A stretch of DNA of 64,000 nucleotides, taken from NCBI RefSeq assembly GCF_003336675.1, contig NZ_QPII01000018.1, positions 1-64,000 of the forward strand, in the 5' to 3' direction. The notes under the pieces were generated by a model. That model was given only the letters and a program-made list of their open reading frames with translations. It did not search any database and was not told the DNA's origin. This stretch comes from Billgrantia montanilacus (GTDB taxonomy: Bacteria; Pseudomonadota; Gammaproteobacteria; Pseudomonadales; Halomonadaceae). Made by a program: the position numbers and the translations under genes. Positions 52,952 to 64,000 of this stretch are shown here, one piece after another (the stretch's first letter is position 1; each line of letters starts with the position of its first letter).

Positions 52952-53832
52952 GGATGAGCGTCACCCTCCTCAAGCGGTTGCCGCGCGTGACACCAGTCAT
53001 CCAGCAGACGCCCCACCTCCAGCCGCCAGGGCTTCTGGTGAACGCCGAAGGCCTCCAGCACCCGCCGACAGTTGAGCACGCGCCGCAGCGGCTGGTCGTG
53101 GTGATGCTTGAGCGCCTTCACCTCCCCCAGCGCCACCTGCTCGCCCAGCCCCTCGAGGCGAGTCGACAGTTGAGTCCGCACCATGGTGGTAAAGGTATAG
53201 GCACTGACCGGTTCCGTACCCGCCAGGTGATAGGCGCCCCAGGCAGCGGAGCCGCAGCCAAGCTGGTGCAGCATGCCGATCAGTGCCATGGCCACGGCAT
53301 CCGCCGAGGTGGGGCAGAAGATGACGTCCTGGGCGGCACGCACATCCTCCCCTCCCATCAGGCTGTCGATCACGCCACTGAGCCAGGCATGCCCACCCTC
53401 CAGGGCGAACAGGGGACCCAGCCGCACGATCAGGTGCCGGGGATGGCTGCTGCGGATCCGATCCCCGATGGCGATCAGACGGCGCAGGCTCTCGTCCCGC
53501 GGCGCCGGGATCACATGCTCGTCGATCGGGGTGTCGAAGCCATCCTGGTAGAGCTGGTCGGAGACGCACCAGACCAACGGCGTATCGGTCTCGCGGCAAG
53601 CCGCAAGGACGATATCCACGCCTTCACCATGGCTCACCACTGCGGCTGGCTCAATCTCCATCGGCGCCGACAGCGGCGGAATGATCACCGCATCCGGCCG
53701 CAGCTCGATCAAGTAGGCGGCATCGATGGCGATACCGGGCTCGATAACCAGTTCGGTATCGCTTCTACGGTGCGCTACCCGGGCCAGCGCCAGGTTCAGG
53801 CAGTGACCGGCATCCAGTATGAGCAGCTTCAC
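52948..53832 (-). CDS. RmlD-like sugar nucleotide-binding SDR
   Basis: 294 residues, distantly related to dTDP-4-dehydrorhamnose reductases. The N-terminal GxxG Rossmann loop is degenerate (LILDAGHCLNLALAR) and no clear YxxxK dyad is evident, so it may bind rather than reduce a nucleotide sugar. The HLIVRLGPLFALEGGHAW and GAYHLAGTEPVSAYTFT stretches resemble RmlD-type substrate domains. Its position between ssb and the PlsC-like gene is the only clue; no function is proposed. Confidence 0.65.
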   Translation of the reverse strand: MKLLILDAGHCLNLALARVAHRRSDTELVIEPGIAIDAAYLIELRPDAVIIPPLSAPMEIEPAAVVSHGEGVDIVLAACRETDTPLVWCVSDQLYQDGFDTPIDEHVIPAPRDESLRRLIAIGDRIRSSHPRHLIVRLGPLFALEGGHAWLSGVIDSLMGGEDVRAAQDVIFCPTSADAVAMALIGMLHQLGCGSAAWGAYHLAGTEPVSAYTFTTMVRTQLSTRLEGLGEQVALGEVKALKHHHDQPLRRVLNCRRVLEAFGVHQKPWRLEVGRLLDDWCHARQPLEEGDAHP

Positions 53833-53863
53833 TCAACGCCTCCACCCGTCATGACAAGGAGCC

Positions 53864-54460
53864 TCAGAACGGAATCTCGTCATCGAAATCGTCGAAGCTT
53901 CCCGGATCAGGAGCACCGTAATTGCCCTGCTGCTGGCCACCCTGCTGCTGGCCACCTTGCTGATGGCCGCCCTGCTGCGGTGACGCCGCCGGAGCTGGCC
54001 GCGGGGGCTGGGGCTGCCCACCGCCATAACCGCCCTGCTGTTGCGGGGGGGTACCGTAACCGCCCTGCTGGGGCGCCTGGGCCTGGCCGCCAAAGCCCGC
54101 ACCCTGGCTGGGGGCATCCCCGGCGCGGGTATCGAGCATCTGCATGTCGTTGACCACGATCTCGGTGGTGTAGCGATCCTGGCCGTCCTGACCCTGCCAC
54201 TTGCGTGTCTGCAGGCGGCCTTCGAGGTAGACCCTTGACCCTTTCTTCAGGTACTGCTGGGCGATCTCGGCCAGTCGGTTGAAGAGCACTACCGAGTGCC
54301 ACTCGGTGCGCTCCTGCTTCTGGCCGCTTTGCTTGTCGGTCCACGTGTCGGTAGTGGCGACGCGCAGGTTGGCGACGGGACTGCCGGAAGGCATGAAGCG
54401 GACCTCGGGGTCCTGCCCCAGGTTGCCGATGAGAATGACCTTGTTGACACCACGGGCCAT
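53864..54460 (-). CDS. ssb: Single-stranded DNA-binding protein
   Basis: 198 residues from ATG 54460 ([22 protein letters not shown]). The OB-fold is residues 1-110, followed by a Gln/Gly/Pro-rich flexible linker with [14 protein letters not shown] repeats, ending DDFDDEIPF, the acidic C-terminal tip that recruits replication and repair partners. The frame extends 9 codons upstream, which is not typical. It is convergent in function but same-strand with the MFS gene upstream, in the Pseudomonas order uvrA-MFS-ssb. Confidence 0.96.
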   Translation of the reverse strand: MARGVNKVILIGNLGQDPEVRFMPSGSPVANLRVATTDTWTDKQSGQKQERTEWHSVVLFNRLAEIAQQYLKKGSRVYLEGRLQTRKWQGQDGQDRYTTEIVVNDMQMLDTRAGDAPSQGAGFGGQAQAPQQGGYGTPPQQQGGYGGGQPQPPRPAPAASPQQGGHQQGGQQQGGQQQGNYGAPDPGSFDDFDDEIPF

Positions 54461-54539
54461 GCTGGACTCCCTATTGGTTGTATACACTCGTTGTCATGAA
54501 TTCCCGGCGGCGCCCTGTCGGCACCTGCCGAACTGCTCG

Positions 54540-55931
54540 TCAGCTACCGCGATCCTGGTTCGGCCGGACCAGTCGAGCCAGGGCGTCCCTGTCGAGGCGG
54601 CGCCGGTCCACTTTAAGATAGGCCAGCCGCTCTTCGGGCACGACCAGTACATCTTCAACGCCGGCCACCTCGGCGAAGCTCGCCATCAGGGTGTCCAGCG
54701 TATCCTCCTGCTGCTCTTCATCCAGCTCGAAGACTTCACTCGAGAGGTGAGGCGGAGCCGGCATGCCCAGCATCAACAGCCACCATATGCCGGCAAGCAG
54801 GGCGCTGCCAATAAAGACGGCAGGCAACCCCCACTGCTGGGCCAGGAAGCCCCCCAGCACGCCGCCGAGGAAGGCGCCCAGGAACTGGCTGGTGGAGTAG
54901 ACGCCCATGGCCGTGCCCTTCGCTCCTGCCGGTGCCAGCTTGCTGAGCATAGAAGGCAGCGTCGCCTCGAGCAGATTGAAGGCCGTGAAGAAGAGCAGCA
55001 ACCAGGCGAACAGCGCCCAGGCGCCGGTGCCGATCCCGGCCAGTCCCGCCAGGCTGACGGCAATGGCGCCAATCGCCAGCAGGCACATGCCCTTCATGCG
55101 CTGGCGCTTCTCGGCCAGCACCACCAGCGGCACCATGCAGAGGAAGGCCAGCAGCATGATGCCCAAGTAGGTCAGTCCGTGTCGCTCGACGTCGATGCCC
55201 GCCTCGAGCAGACGAAAGGGTACCGCGACGAAGATCGCCATCAGCACCAGATGCAGGGAGAAGATCGACAGGTCGAGCCGCCACAGGTCGGCCCGGGTGA
55301 GTATCACCGCCAGCTGCCGGCGGTCGATACCCACATCGCGATGGCGCATGCGGCGGGGCGCCGGTGGCACCAGCTTCCACAGCACCACCAGACCGAGCGC
55401 GGCCAGCATGGCCGTAAACCAGAACACCGACGACAACCCGAAGGTCGCCGCCAGCCAAGGCCCCAACACCATGGCCACCGCGAACGCCACGCCGATGGAG
55501 AGTCCGATGGTGGCCATGGCCGCCGTACGCACCTGCTCCCGGGTCTGGTCGGCCAGCAGTGCCATGATCGCTGCGGCGACGGCCCCGCTCCCCTGGAGGC
55601 AGCGGCCCAGGATCACGCCGCCGATGGTATCCGCACCGGCAGCCACCACGCTGCCGATCAGGAACAGCAGCAGCCCGCCGGCAATGACAGGCTTGCGGCC
55701 GATACGATCGGAGAGCAGGCCGAAGGGAATCTGCAGTATCGCCTGGGTCAGCCCGTAGACCCCCAGGGCCAGCCCTATCAGCAAGGGTGTGGCGCCGGCC
55801 AGCTCGTCGGCATACAGGGCCAGCACCGGCAACACCATGAACAGCCCCAGCATCCGCGTGGCATACAGGCTCGCCAGGCCGGTGATGGCCCGCCGTTCGG
55901 TGGCTAGCAGCAGTCCAGAGACCTTGCGCAT
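54540..55931 (-). CDS. YajR-type MFS transporter with YAM domain
   Basis: 463 residues. 12 membrane segments with MFS motif A (GLLSDRIGRKPVIAGG). After the last helix (about residue 385) come about 75 residues (DTLMASFAEVAGVEDVLVVPEERLAYLKVD) forming a ferredoxin-like cytosolic domain, the YAM domain seen in E. coli YajR. Such transporters are putative drug or metabolite effluxers; the YAM domain may be regulatory. Between ssb and uvrA, as in Pseudomonas. Confidence 0.88.
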   Translation of the reverse strand: MRKVSGLLLATERRAITGLASLYATRMLGLFMVLPVLALYADELAGATPLLIGLALGVYGLTQAILQIPFGLLSDRIGRKPVIAGGLLLFLIGSVVAAGADTIGGVILGRCLQGSGAVAAAIMALLADQTREQVRTAAMATIGLSIGVAFAVAMVLGPWLAATFGLSSVFWFTAMLAALGLVVLWKLVPPAPRRMRHRDVGIDRRQLAVILTRADLWRLDLSIFSLHLVLMAIFVAVPFRLLEAGIDVERHGLTYLGIMLLAFLCMVPLVVLAEKRQRMKGMCLLAIGAIAVSLAGLAGIGTGAWALFAWLLLFFTAFNLLEATLPSMLSKLAPAGAKGTAMGVYSTSQFLGAFLGGVLGGFLAQQWGLPAVFIGSALLAGIWWLLMLGMPAPPHLSSEVFELDEEQQEDTLDTLMASFAEVAGVEDVLVVPEERLAYLKVDRRRLDRDALARLVRPNQDRGS

Positions 55932-56033
55932 AGAGTGACGAGAATCCGTGGGTAGGCGGGCTCGAAGCCCTTAGGTGAACCGCCTATTCTATCGGTTCCG
56001 GAGCACACAGGAAACGTCCCCGCCACAGCCGCT

Positions 56034-56063
56034 TTGCTGCCCGGCGTACCGCGGACGTATAAT
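56034..56063 (+). promoter_or_regulatory. Promoter of uvrA
   Basis: TTGCTG, 18 bp, TATAAT, about 30 bp before the uvrA ATG. No CTGT-N8-ACAG LexA box of the E. coli type is evident nearby. Confidence 0.75.
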
Positions 56064-56093
56064 CGAGGTTTTGCCGTGCGTCACGAGGTGGGA

Positions 56094-58955
<2,862 letters not shown>

Positions 58956-58976
58956 GCTGGAAATATGAGAGTGCGC

Positions 58977-59009
58977 AAAAAAACCGGCTCCCAAGGGAGC
59001 CGGTTTTTG
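58977..59009. terminator. Bidirectional terminator between uvrA and rplQ
   Basis: AAACCGGCTCCC-aa-GGGAGCCGGTTT is a perfect 12-bp stem with A-tract before and T-tract after, so it serves uvrA on the plus strand and the alpha operon on the minus strand. Confidence 0.93.
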
Positions 59010-59052
59010 CTTTGCTGCTACAGCGTTGCCGGGACAGGCCCGAAGCCGAGGA

Positions 59053-59448
59053 TCACTCCTCGACGGCAACCTCTTCCTCGGACTCGACGATCGGACGATC
59101 GACCAGCTCGACGAAGGCCATCGGCGCGTTGTCGCCGGTGCGGAAACCGCACTTGAGAATACGGACGTAACCGCCCGGACGCTCGGCGTAACGCGGGCCC
59201 AGCTCATTGAAGAGCTTGCCGACCGCTTCCTTCGAGCGGGTACGGCTGAAGGCCAGACGACGGTTGGCGACGCTGTCCTGCTTGGCCAGGGTGATCAGCG
59301 GCTCGATGACGCGACGCAGCTCCTTGGCCTTGGGCAGGGTTGTCTTGATCACTTCATGTTCGACCAGCGAGACGGACATGTTCTTGAACATGGCCTGGCG
59401 GTGCGAGCTGGTACGATTCAGGTGACGACCACTCTTACGATGACGCAT
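59053..59448 (-). CDS. rplQ: 50S ribosomal protein L17
   Basis: 131 residues, [24 protein letters not shown], the L17 signature, with a short acidic C-terminus ([10 protein letters not shown]). Last gene of the alpha operon, ending at the bidirectional terminator. Confidence 0.97.
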   Translation of the reverse strand: MRHRKSGRHLNRTSSHRQAMFKNMSVSLVEHEVIKTTLPKAKELRRVIEPLITLAKQDSVANRRLAFSRTRSKEAVGKLFNELGPRYAERPGGYVRILKCGFRTGDNAPMAFVELVDRPIVESEEEVAVEE

Positions 59449-59487
59449 GGTTGCTATTCCTTACCAAACTGGGACTCGAGTCGACGC

Positions 59488-60486
59488 TCACGCAGAGGCC
59501 TTGTCGTCCTTCAGGCTTGCCGGAGGCCAATTCTCCAACCGCATGCCCAGGGACAGACCGCGTGCTGCCAACACGTCCTTGATTTCATTCAAAGACTTCT
59601 TGCCGAGGTTCGGCGTCTTCAACAGCTCGACTTCGGTACGCTGAATCAGATCGCCGATGTAGTAGATATTCTCGGCCTTCAGACAGTTGGCGCTGCGGAC
59701 GGTCAGCTCGAGATCGTCTACGGGGCGCAGCAGGATGGGATCGATGTGATCCTCTTCCTCCTCGACTTCCTGTTCCTTGTCGGCTTCCAGGTCGACGAAC
59801 GCTGCCAGCTGCTCCTGCAGGATGGTGGCGCTGCGACGGATCGCTTCCTCGGGATCCAGGGTGCCGTCGGTCTCCAGATCGATGATCAGCTTGTCGAGAT
59901 CGGTACGCTGCTCGACACGCGCGGCATCGACCGCATAGGAGACACGACGCACGGGGCTGAAGGTGGCATCCAGCTGCAGGCGACCGATGGCGCGAGACTC
60001 GTCGTCGGCGCCGACACGGGCATCCGCCGGCTCGTAACCGCGGCCACGGGCAATCTTCAGCTGCATCTTGAGCTCGGCGCCCTCGTTGACGTGAGCGATG
60101 ACATGATCCGGATTGACGATTTCGACGTCATGGTCAAGAACGATGTCACCCGCTGTCACAACGGCCGGGCCCTGCTTGTTCAGCGAGAGCACCGCCTCGT
60201 CACGACTGTGCATGCGGATGGCCACGTCCTTGAGGTTCAGGAGGATCTCGATGACATCTTCCTGAACACCCTCGATCGCGCTGTACTCATGCTCAACACC
60301 CGAGATCTCGACTTCCACCACGGCACAGCCAGGCATGGACGAGAGCAGAATGCGACGCAACGCATTCCCGAGGGTGTGGCCAAAGCCACGCTCGAAGGGC
60401 TCGAGTACGATCTTCGCGTGATGAGCGCTGATCTCTTCGACCTTGATATCGCGCGGACGGAGAAACTCTGTCACTGAACGCTGCAT
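59488..60486 (-). CDS. rpoA: RNA polymerase alpha subunit
   Basis: 332 residues. N-terminal dimerisation domain (about 1-235; [19 protein letters not shown]) and C-terminal domain (about 250-320; [31 protein letters not shown]) that contacts UP elements and activators. Located between rpsD and rplQ, standard order. Confidence 0.98.
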   Translation of the reverse strand: MQRSVTEFLRPRDIKVEEISAHHAKIVLEPFERGFGHTLGNALRRILLSSMPGCAVVEVEISGVEHEYSAIEGVQEDVIEILLNLKDVAIRMHSRDEAVLSLNKQGPAVVTAGDIVLDHDVEIVNPDHVIAHVNEGAELKMQLKIARGRGYEPADARVGADDESRAIGRLQLDATFSPVRRVSYAVDAARVEQRTDLDKLIIDLETDGTLDPEEAIRRSATILQEQLAAFVDLEADKEQEVEEEEDHIDPILLRPVDDLELTVRSANCLKAENIYYIGDLIQRTEVELLKTPNLGKKSLNEIKDVLAARGLSLGMRLENWPPASLKDDKASA

Positions 60487-60568
60487 AACTACACCTTTAA
60501 GGCTGCCTAACGGTTACTCGGTACTCGTTGCCGGCCCCGAAGGACCGGCACGACGCGGTCAGCGGCGC

Positions 60569-61189
60569 TTACTTCGAGTACAGCTCGACGATCAGGTTTT
60601 CGTTGATGTCGGCAGACAGGTCGCCGCGTTCCGGGATAGCCTTGAAGGTGCCTTCCATCTTCTTCGCGTCCACTTCGATCCAGACGACCTCACCGCGATT
60701 CGCGGCAATGGAGAGCGCACTCTGGATGCGCGCCTGGTTCTTGGCTTTCTCGCGAATGGAGACCACGTCACCGGGCTTGACCTGGTAGGACGCCACGTTG
60801 ACGGTGCGGCCGTTGACGGCGATAGCCTTGTGGCTCACCAGCTGACGTGCTTCAGAGCGGGTGGAACCAAAGCCCATACGGTAGACGACGTTGTCCAGTC
60901 GGGTTTCGAGCAGCTGCAGAAGGACTTCGCCGGTGGCGCCGGAGCGACGGGCGGCTTCCTTGTAGTAGCTGCGGAACTGCTTTTCGAGTACGCCATACAT
61001 ACGACGTACTTTCTGCTTCTCGCGAAGCTGCAAGCCGTAGTCTGAAAGACGCTGACGGCGCTGGCCGTGCACACCCGGAATCTGCTCGGATTTGCACTTC
61101 TTCTCGAAGGGAGTCACACCGCTCTTCAGAAAGAGGTCGGTGCCTTCACGACGAGACAGTTTGCACTTCGGTCCAATATAACGAGCCAT
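60569..61189 (-). CDS. rpsD: 30S ribosomal protein S4
   Basis: 206 residues, starting [20 protein letters not shown], with the S4 RNA-binding motif near [22 protein letters not shown]. In E. coli S4 represses the alpha operon by binding its mRNA. The 82-bp gap to rpoA has a small GC-rich hairpin but no clear terminator. Confidence 0.98.
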   Translation of the reverse strand: MARYIGPKCKLSRREGTDLFLKSGVTPFEKKCKSEQIPGVHGQRRQRLSDYGLQLREKQKVRRMYGVLEKQFRSYYKEAARRSGATGEVLLQLLETRLDNVVYRMGFGSTRSEARQLVSHKAIAVNGRTVNVASYQVKPGDVVSIREKAKNQARIQSALSIAANRGEVVWIEVDAKKMEGTFKAIPERGDLSADINENLIVELYSK

Positions 61190-61201
61190 GAATCTGTCTC
61201 C

Positions 61202-61588
61202 TTAAACGCGGCGTTTCTTCGGCGGACGGCAGCCATTGTGGGGAATGGGCGTCGCGTCGGTGATGCTCTGCACGCGGAAGCCGGCAGCGCTCAGGGCGCG
61301 TACGGCGGATTCACGGCCAGGACCGGGGCCCTTGACCAGCACGTCGACGTTTTTCACACCATACTCGGCTGCAGCAGTCGCTGCACGTTCGCTTGCCACT
61401 TGAGCAGCGAACGGGGTGCTCTTGCGAGAACCACGAAAACCCGAACCACCGGCAGTCGCCCAAGAGAGAGCGTTGCCCTGGCGGTCTGTGATCGTCACGA
61501 TCGTGTTGTTAAAAGAGGCGTGGATATGCGCGATGGCATCCACTACCTGCTTTTTAACCTTTTTACGGTTGCTACGCGGGTTAGCCAT
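61202..61588 (-). CDS. rpsK: 30S ribosomal protein S11
   Basis: 128 residues with the S11 core ([37 protein letters not shown]) and C-terminus CRPPKKRRV. Second gene of the alpha operon; 12 bp before rpsD. Confidence 0.98.
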   Translation of the reverse strand: MANPRSNRKKVKKQVVDAIAHIHASFNNTIVTITDRQGNALSWATAGGSGFRGSRKSTPFAAQVASERAATAAAEYGVKNVDVLVKGPGPGRESAVRALSAAGFRVQSITDATPIPHNGCRPPKKRRV

Positions 61589-61627
61589 GTTGATGTCGTT
61601 TCCTGTCTTTACGCCAGAACGTGCGTG

Positions 61628-61984
61628 TTACTTGCGAATCGGCTTGCGCGGGCCCTTGCGGGTACGCGCGTTGGTCTTGGTACGCTGACCACGCAGCGGA
61701 AGACCGCGACGATGACGCAGACCACGATAGCAACCCAGGTCCATGAGACGCTTGATGTTGAGCGTCACATCACGACGAAGGTCGCCTTCTACGGTGTACT
61801 TGCCGACTTCACTACGCAGGGCATCCACTTCTTCAGAGGAGAGCTCCTGAATCTTTGCAGTCGGCGCGATGCCGGTGGCGGCACAAATCTGCTGTGCACG
61901 CGTACGGCCAATCCCGAAGATATAGGTCAGCGAGATCGCCGCATGCTTGTTGTCCGGGATATTGACGCCTGCAATACGGGCCAT
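61628..61984 (-). CDS. rpsM: 30S ribosomal protein S13
   Basis: 118 residues, [24 protein letters not shown], with a basic tail ending KGPRKPIRK. First gene of the alpha operon. Confidence 0.98.
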   Translation of the reverse strand: MARIAGVNIPDNKHAAISLTYIFGIGRTRAQQICAATGIAPTAKIQELSSEEVDALRSEVGKYTVEGDLRRDVTLNIKRLMDLGCYRGLRHRRGLPLRGQRTKTNARTRKGPRKPIRK

Positions 61985-62105
61985 CAGCTTACTCCGAAAT
62001 TTGAGCGGCTTGCTCGTTTAGTCACTACAAAAGGCGCAACAGCATACCCCTTTACCCGATAAAGGGCAAGGGGCATGCCTGCACCGCTTTCAATAAACGC
62101 CAGAA

Positions 62106-62219
62106 TCAACCCTGGCGCTGCTTGTGCCGCGGTTCGATGCAGATGACGCGAACGGCGCCATTGCGACGAATGATCTTGCAGTTGCGGCACATCTTCTTGA
62201 CGGAAGCTCGAACTTTCAT
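62106..62219 (-). CDS. rpmJ: 50S ribosomal protein L36
   Basis: 37 residues, starting [19 protein letters not shown]. The zinc-binding set is Cys11, Cys14, Cys27 and His32, so it is the zinc-containing (C+) form. It lies between secY and rpsM, the usual end of the spc operon. ATG 62219 has AAGGAACG upstream. Confidence 0.96.
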   Translation of the reverse strand: MKVRASVKKMCRNCKIIRRNGAVRVICIEPRHKQRQG

Positions 62220-62268
62220 CGTTCCTTCTCCAAAATCGGCACGCGGCGCGCCAAATCACCGGCGCGGC

Positions 62269-63600
62269 TCAGCGCATGATGCCGCCGCTGCCATAGCCTT
62301 TCAGGTTGGACTTCTTCATTACCGAGTCATACTGATGCGACATGAGGTGCGACTGCACCTGGGCCATGAAGTCCATGATCACTACCACTACGATCAGCAG
62401 GGACGTACCACCGAAGAAGAACGGCACGTTCCAGGCAACGATCAGGAACTGGGGCATCAACGAGACCCCAGTAATGTAGAGGGCACCGAACAGGGTCAAA
62501 CGCGTCATGACCTTGTCGACATAGCGAGCGGTCTGTTCACCCGGGCGTATGCCCGGCAGGAAGGCGCCCGACTTCTTGAGATTGTCGGCGACATCCTTGG
62601 GATTGAAGACCAGCGCTGTGTAAAAGAAGCAGAAGAATATCACCGCCGCGCCGAAAAGCAAGATATACAGTGGCTGACCCGGGCCCAGGGCCTGGGAAGC
62701 ACGCTGCAACCACTCCATGCCGTCACCGGCCCCTACCCACTGCCCCAGTGATGCCGGGAACAACAGGATGCTGGAGGCGAAGATGGCCGGAATGACGCCA
62801 GCCATATTCACCTTCAGCGGCAGGTAGCTGCTCTGGCCGGCATACATCTTGTTGCCGACCTGACGACGCGGGTAGTTCACCGTAATCCGACGCTGGCCCC
62901 GCTCGATGAACACCACGAAAGCCACCGTGGCGACACCCAGTACGGAAAGTGCCAGCAGCGGCAACACGTTCCACGCGCCTTCGTTGCGGGCCAGCTCGAA
63001 AGCCTGCCCCACGGCACCCGGAAGCCCGGCGACGATACCGGCGAAGATCAGCAGCGAGATGCCGTTGCCGATGCCCTTCTCGGTGATCTGCTCACCCAGC
63101 CACATCAGGAACACCGCACCGGTCACGAAGCTGACGATGGCAGTGAAGTAGAAACTGAAGTCGGCCGTGTAGGCAATGCCCTGGCTGGCCAGGCCCACCG
63201 ACATGCCGGTGGCCTGAACAAAGGCCAGCAACACCGTGCCGTAGCGGGTGTACTGGCTGATCTTGCGGCGGCCGGCCTCGCCTTCCTTCTTGAGCTGCTC
63301 AAGATGGGGTGAGACCGCGGTCAAGAGCTGCATGATGATCGACGCCGAGATGTACGGCATGATCCCCAGCGCCATGATGCTCATGCGCTCCAGCGCACCA
63401 CCCGAGAACATGTTGAACATGCCCAGGATGGTACCCTGCTGCTCCCTGAACAAGGCAGCAAGCTGGTCAGGATTGATACCGGGCACGGGGATATGGGCAC
63501 CAATACGGTACACCACGATGGCGAGGAGCACGAAGCGCAGACGCGCCCATAGTTCACTCAGACCGCTGCCCATCGCCGGCATGTTTCCTGACTTGGCCAT
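62269..63600 (-). CDS. secY: Preprotein translocase subunit SecY
   Basis: 443 residues, ten transmembrane helices, the channel core of the Sec translocon. The family signatures are [15 protein letters not shown] near the N-terminus and [20 protein letters not shown] in the middle. Directly follows rplO and precedes rpmJ as in the spc operon. Confidence 0.98.
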   Translation of the reverse strand: MAKSGNMPAMGSGLSELWARLRFVLLAIVVYRIGAHIPVPGINPDQLAALFREQQGTILGMFNMFSGGALERMSIMALGIMPYISASIIMQLLTAVSPHLEQLKKEGEAGRRKISQYTRYGTVLLAFVQATGMSVGLASQGIAYTADFSFYFTAIVSFVTGAVFLMWLGEQITEKGIGNGISLLIFAGIVAGLPGAVGQAFELARNEGAWNVLPLLALSVLGVATVAFVVFIERGQRRITVNYPRRQVGNKMYAGQSSYLPLKVNMAGVIPAIFASSILLFPASLGQWVGAGDGMEWLQRASQALGPGQPLYILLFGAAVIFFCFFYTALVFNPKDVADNLKKSGAFLPGIRPGEQTARYVDKVMTRLTLFGALYITGVSLMPQFLIVAWNVPFFFGGTSLLIVVVVIMDFMAQVQSHLMSHQYDSVMKKSNLKGYGSGGIMR

Positions 63601-64000
63601 TTAGTCCTCTACCTTGCCACCGGCGGCTTCGATTGCAGCACGGGCACCTTTGGTGACCTTGATGCCGCGAACCGTGACCGCCTTGTTGACGTCGCCGGAA
63701 AGGATGATTTTCGCGTGCAGCGTGGCATCCTTGAGCACATTGGCGTCCTTGAGAGTCGCCATGGTGACTTCATCACCTGCCACCTTGGAGAGCTCGCTCA
63801 GGCGAACTTCTTCAGAGACCAGCGACTTCGCAGACGTGAAGCCGAATTTGGGCAGGCGACGCTGCAGCGGCATCTGACCGCCCTCGAAACCAGGCTTCAC
63901 ACTACCGCCGCTGCGCGACTTCTGGCCCTTGTGGCCACGACCGCCGGTCTTGCCCAGACCGGAGCCGATGCCACGACCGACACGCTTTTCGGCGTGCTTG
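63601..64000 (-). CDS. rplO: 50S ribosomal protein L15 (5' end off the window)
   Basis: The visible portion is 132 residues, starting within [20 protein letters not shown] and ending in [11 protein letters not shown]. Compared with L15 of E. coli, about ten N-terminal residues lie outside the window. Its stop codon (63601-63603) abuts the secY start (63600) in the usual spc operon order. Confidence 0.96.
   Translation of the reverse strand, partial: KHAEKRVGRGIGSGLGKTGGRGHKGQKSRSGGSVKPGFEGGQMPLQRRLPKFGFTSAKSLVSEEVRLSELSKVAGDEVTMATLKDANVLKDATLHAKIILSGDVNKAVTVRGIKVTKGARAAIEAAGGKVED

Noticed and set aside
54279..55907. 542-residue + strand frame
   Set aside because: Antisense shadow of the MFS transporter gene, with the same Gln/His/Arg bias.
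55932..56093. LexA-controlled divergent promoter for uvrA
   Set aside because: I looked for CTGT-N8-ACAG and variants and found none; SOS control cannot be claimed.

Overview
The window looks like chromosomal DNA of a halophilic gammaproteobacterium close to Halomonas (Halomonadaceae). Three things point there. Base composition is GC-rich, and proteins resemble the Pseudomonas/Halomonas type: NrdA has two ATP-cones, IspH sits beside minor pilins, and FabA and FabB are adjacent. Gene order matches the Pseudomonas blocks ispB / rplU-rpmA-obgE-proB / rpsT-murJ-ribF-ileS-lspA-fkpB-ispH-pilins and rplQ...uvrA-MFS-ssb. There is also a CPA1 Na+/H+ antiporter, glutamate 5-kinase and an unusually Asp-rich ObgE tail. 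This is inferred from protein features; no database search was made.

Layout. 1-299: noncoding left edge, perhaps the end of a mobile element. 300-7000: MliC-like lipoprotein, metE with divergent metR and a perfect MetR box, and an RstAB-like two-component system. 7000-11570: nrdAB behind a paired NrdR-box operator and a DnaA-like box, a 38-residue protein and a terminator. 11630-13335: a small hypothetical protein and a CPA1 antiporter. 13463-16448: minor pilin operon (pilE, fimT, pilV, pilW, pilX) without pilY1. 16619-28507: two housekeeping blocks, rpsT-murJ-ribF-ileS-lspA-fkpB-ispH and rplU-rpmA-obgE-proB, interrupted by two different palindromic intergenic elements. 28550-29892: ispB and tRNA-Pro(CGG). 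30120-38841: diguanylate cyclase, SLC13 transporter, phospholipase D-like lipoprotein, a TlpA protein with an Lgt-like membrane domain, and RapA. 38857-48101: a putative light/singlet-oxygen response cluster: renalase-like flavoprotein, MerR/LitR-like regulator, photolyase, SnoaL-like protein, SDR, FAD oxidoreductase, DUF1365 protein and Cfa-like methyltransferase. 48114-49976: a GGDEF-EAL protein followed by an array of 12-bp tandem repeats. 50312-55931: fabA-fabB, a PlsC-like acyltransferase, an RmlD-like protein, ssb and a YajR-type MFS transporter. 56094-64000: uvrA, then the alpha operon (rpsM-rpsK-rpsD-rpoA-rplQ) and the end of the spc operon (rplO-secY-rpmJ).

How the genes work together. 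Most of the window is housekeeping: deoxynucleotide supply, translation, lipoprotein maturation, isoprenoid and peptidoglycan lipid II steps, unsaturated fatty acid synthesis and DNA repair. The least ordinary part is the 39.8-48.1 kb cluster. It pairs DNA photorepair with enzymes that probably remodel membrane unsaturated acyl chains. It sits behind a TTGTACA-N12-TGTACAA operator, in front of a MerR-family regulator that lacks the canonical cobalamin-binding motif. Several chemically unassigned proteins are co-transcribed there, so this is the best candidate for undescribed biology.
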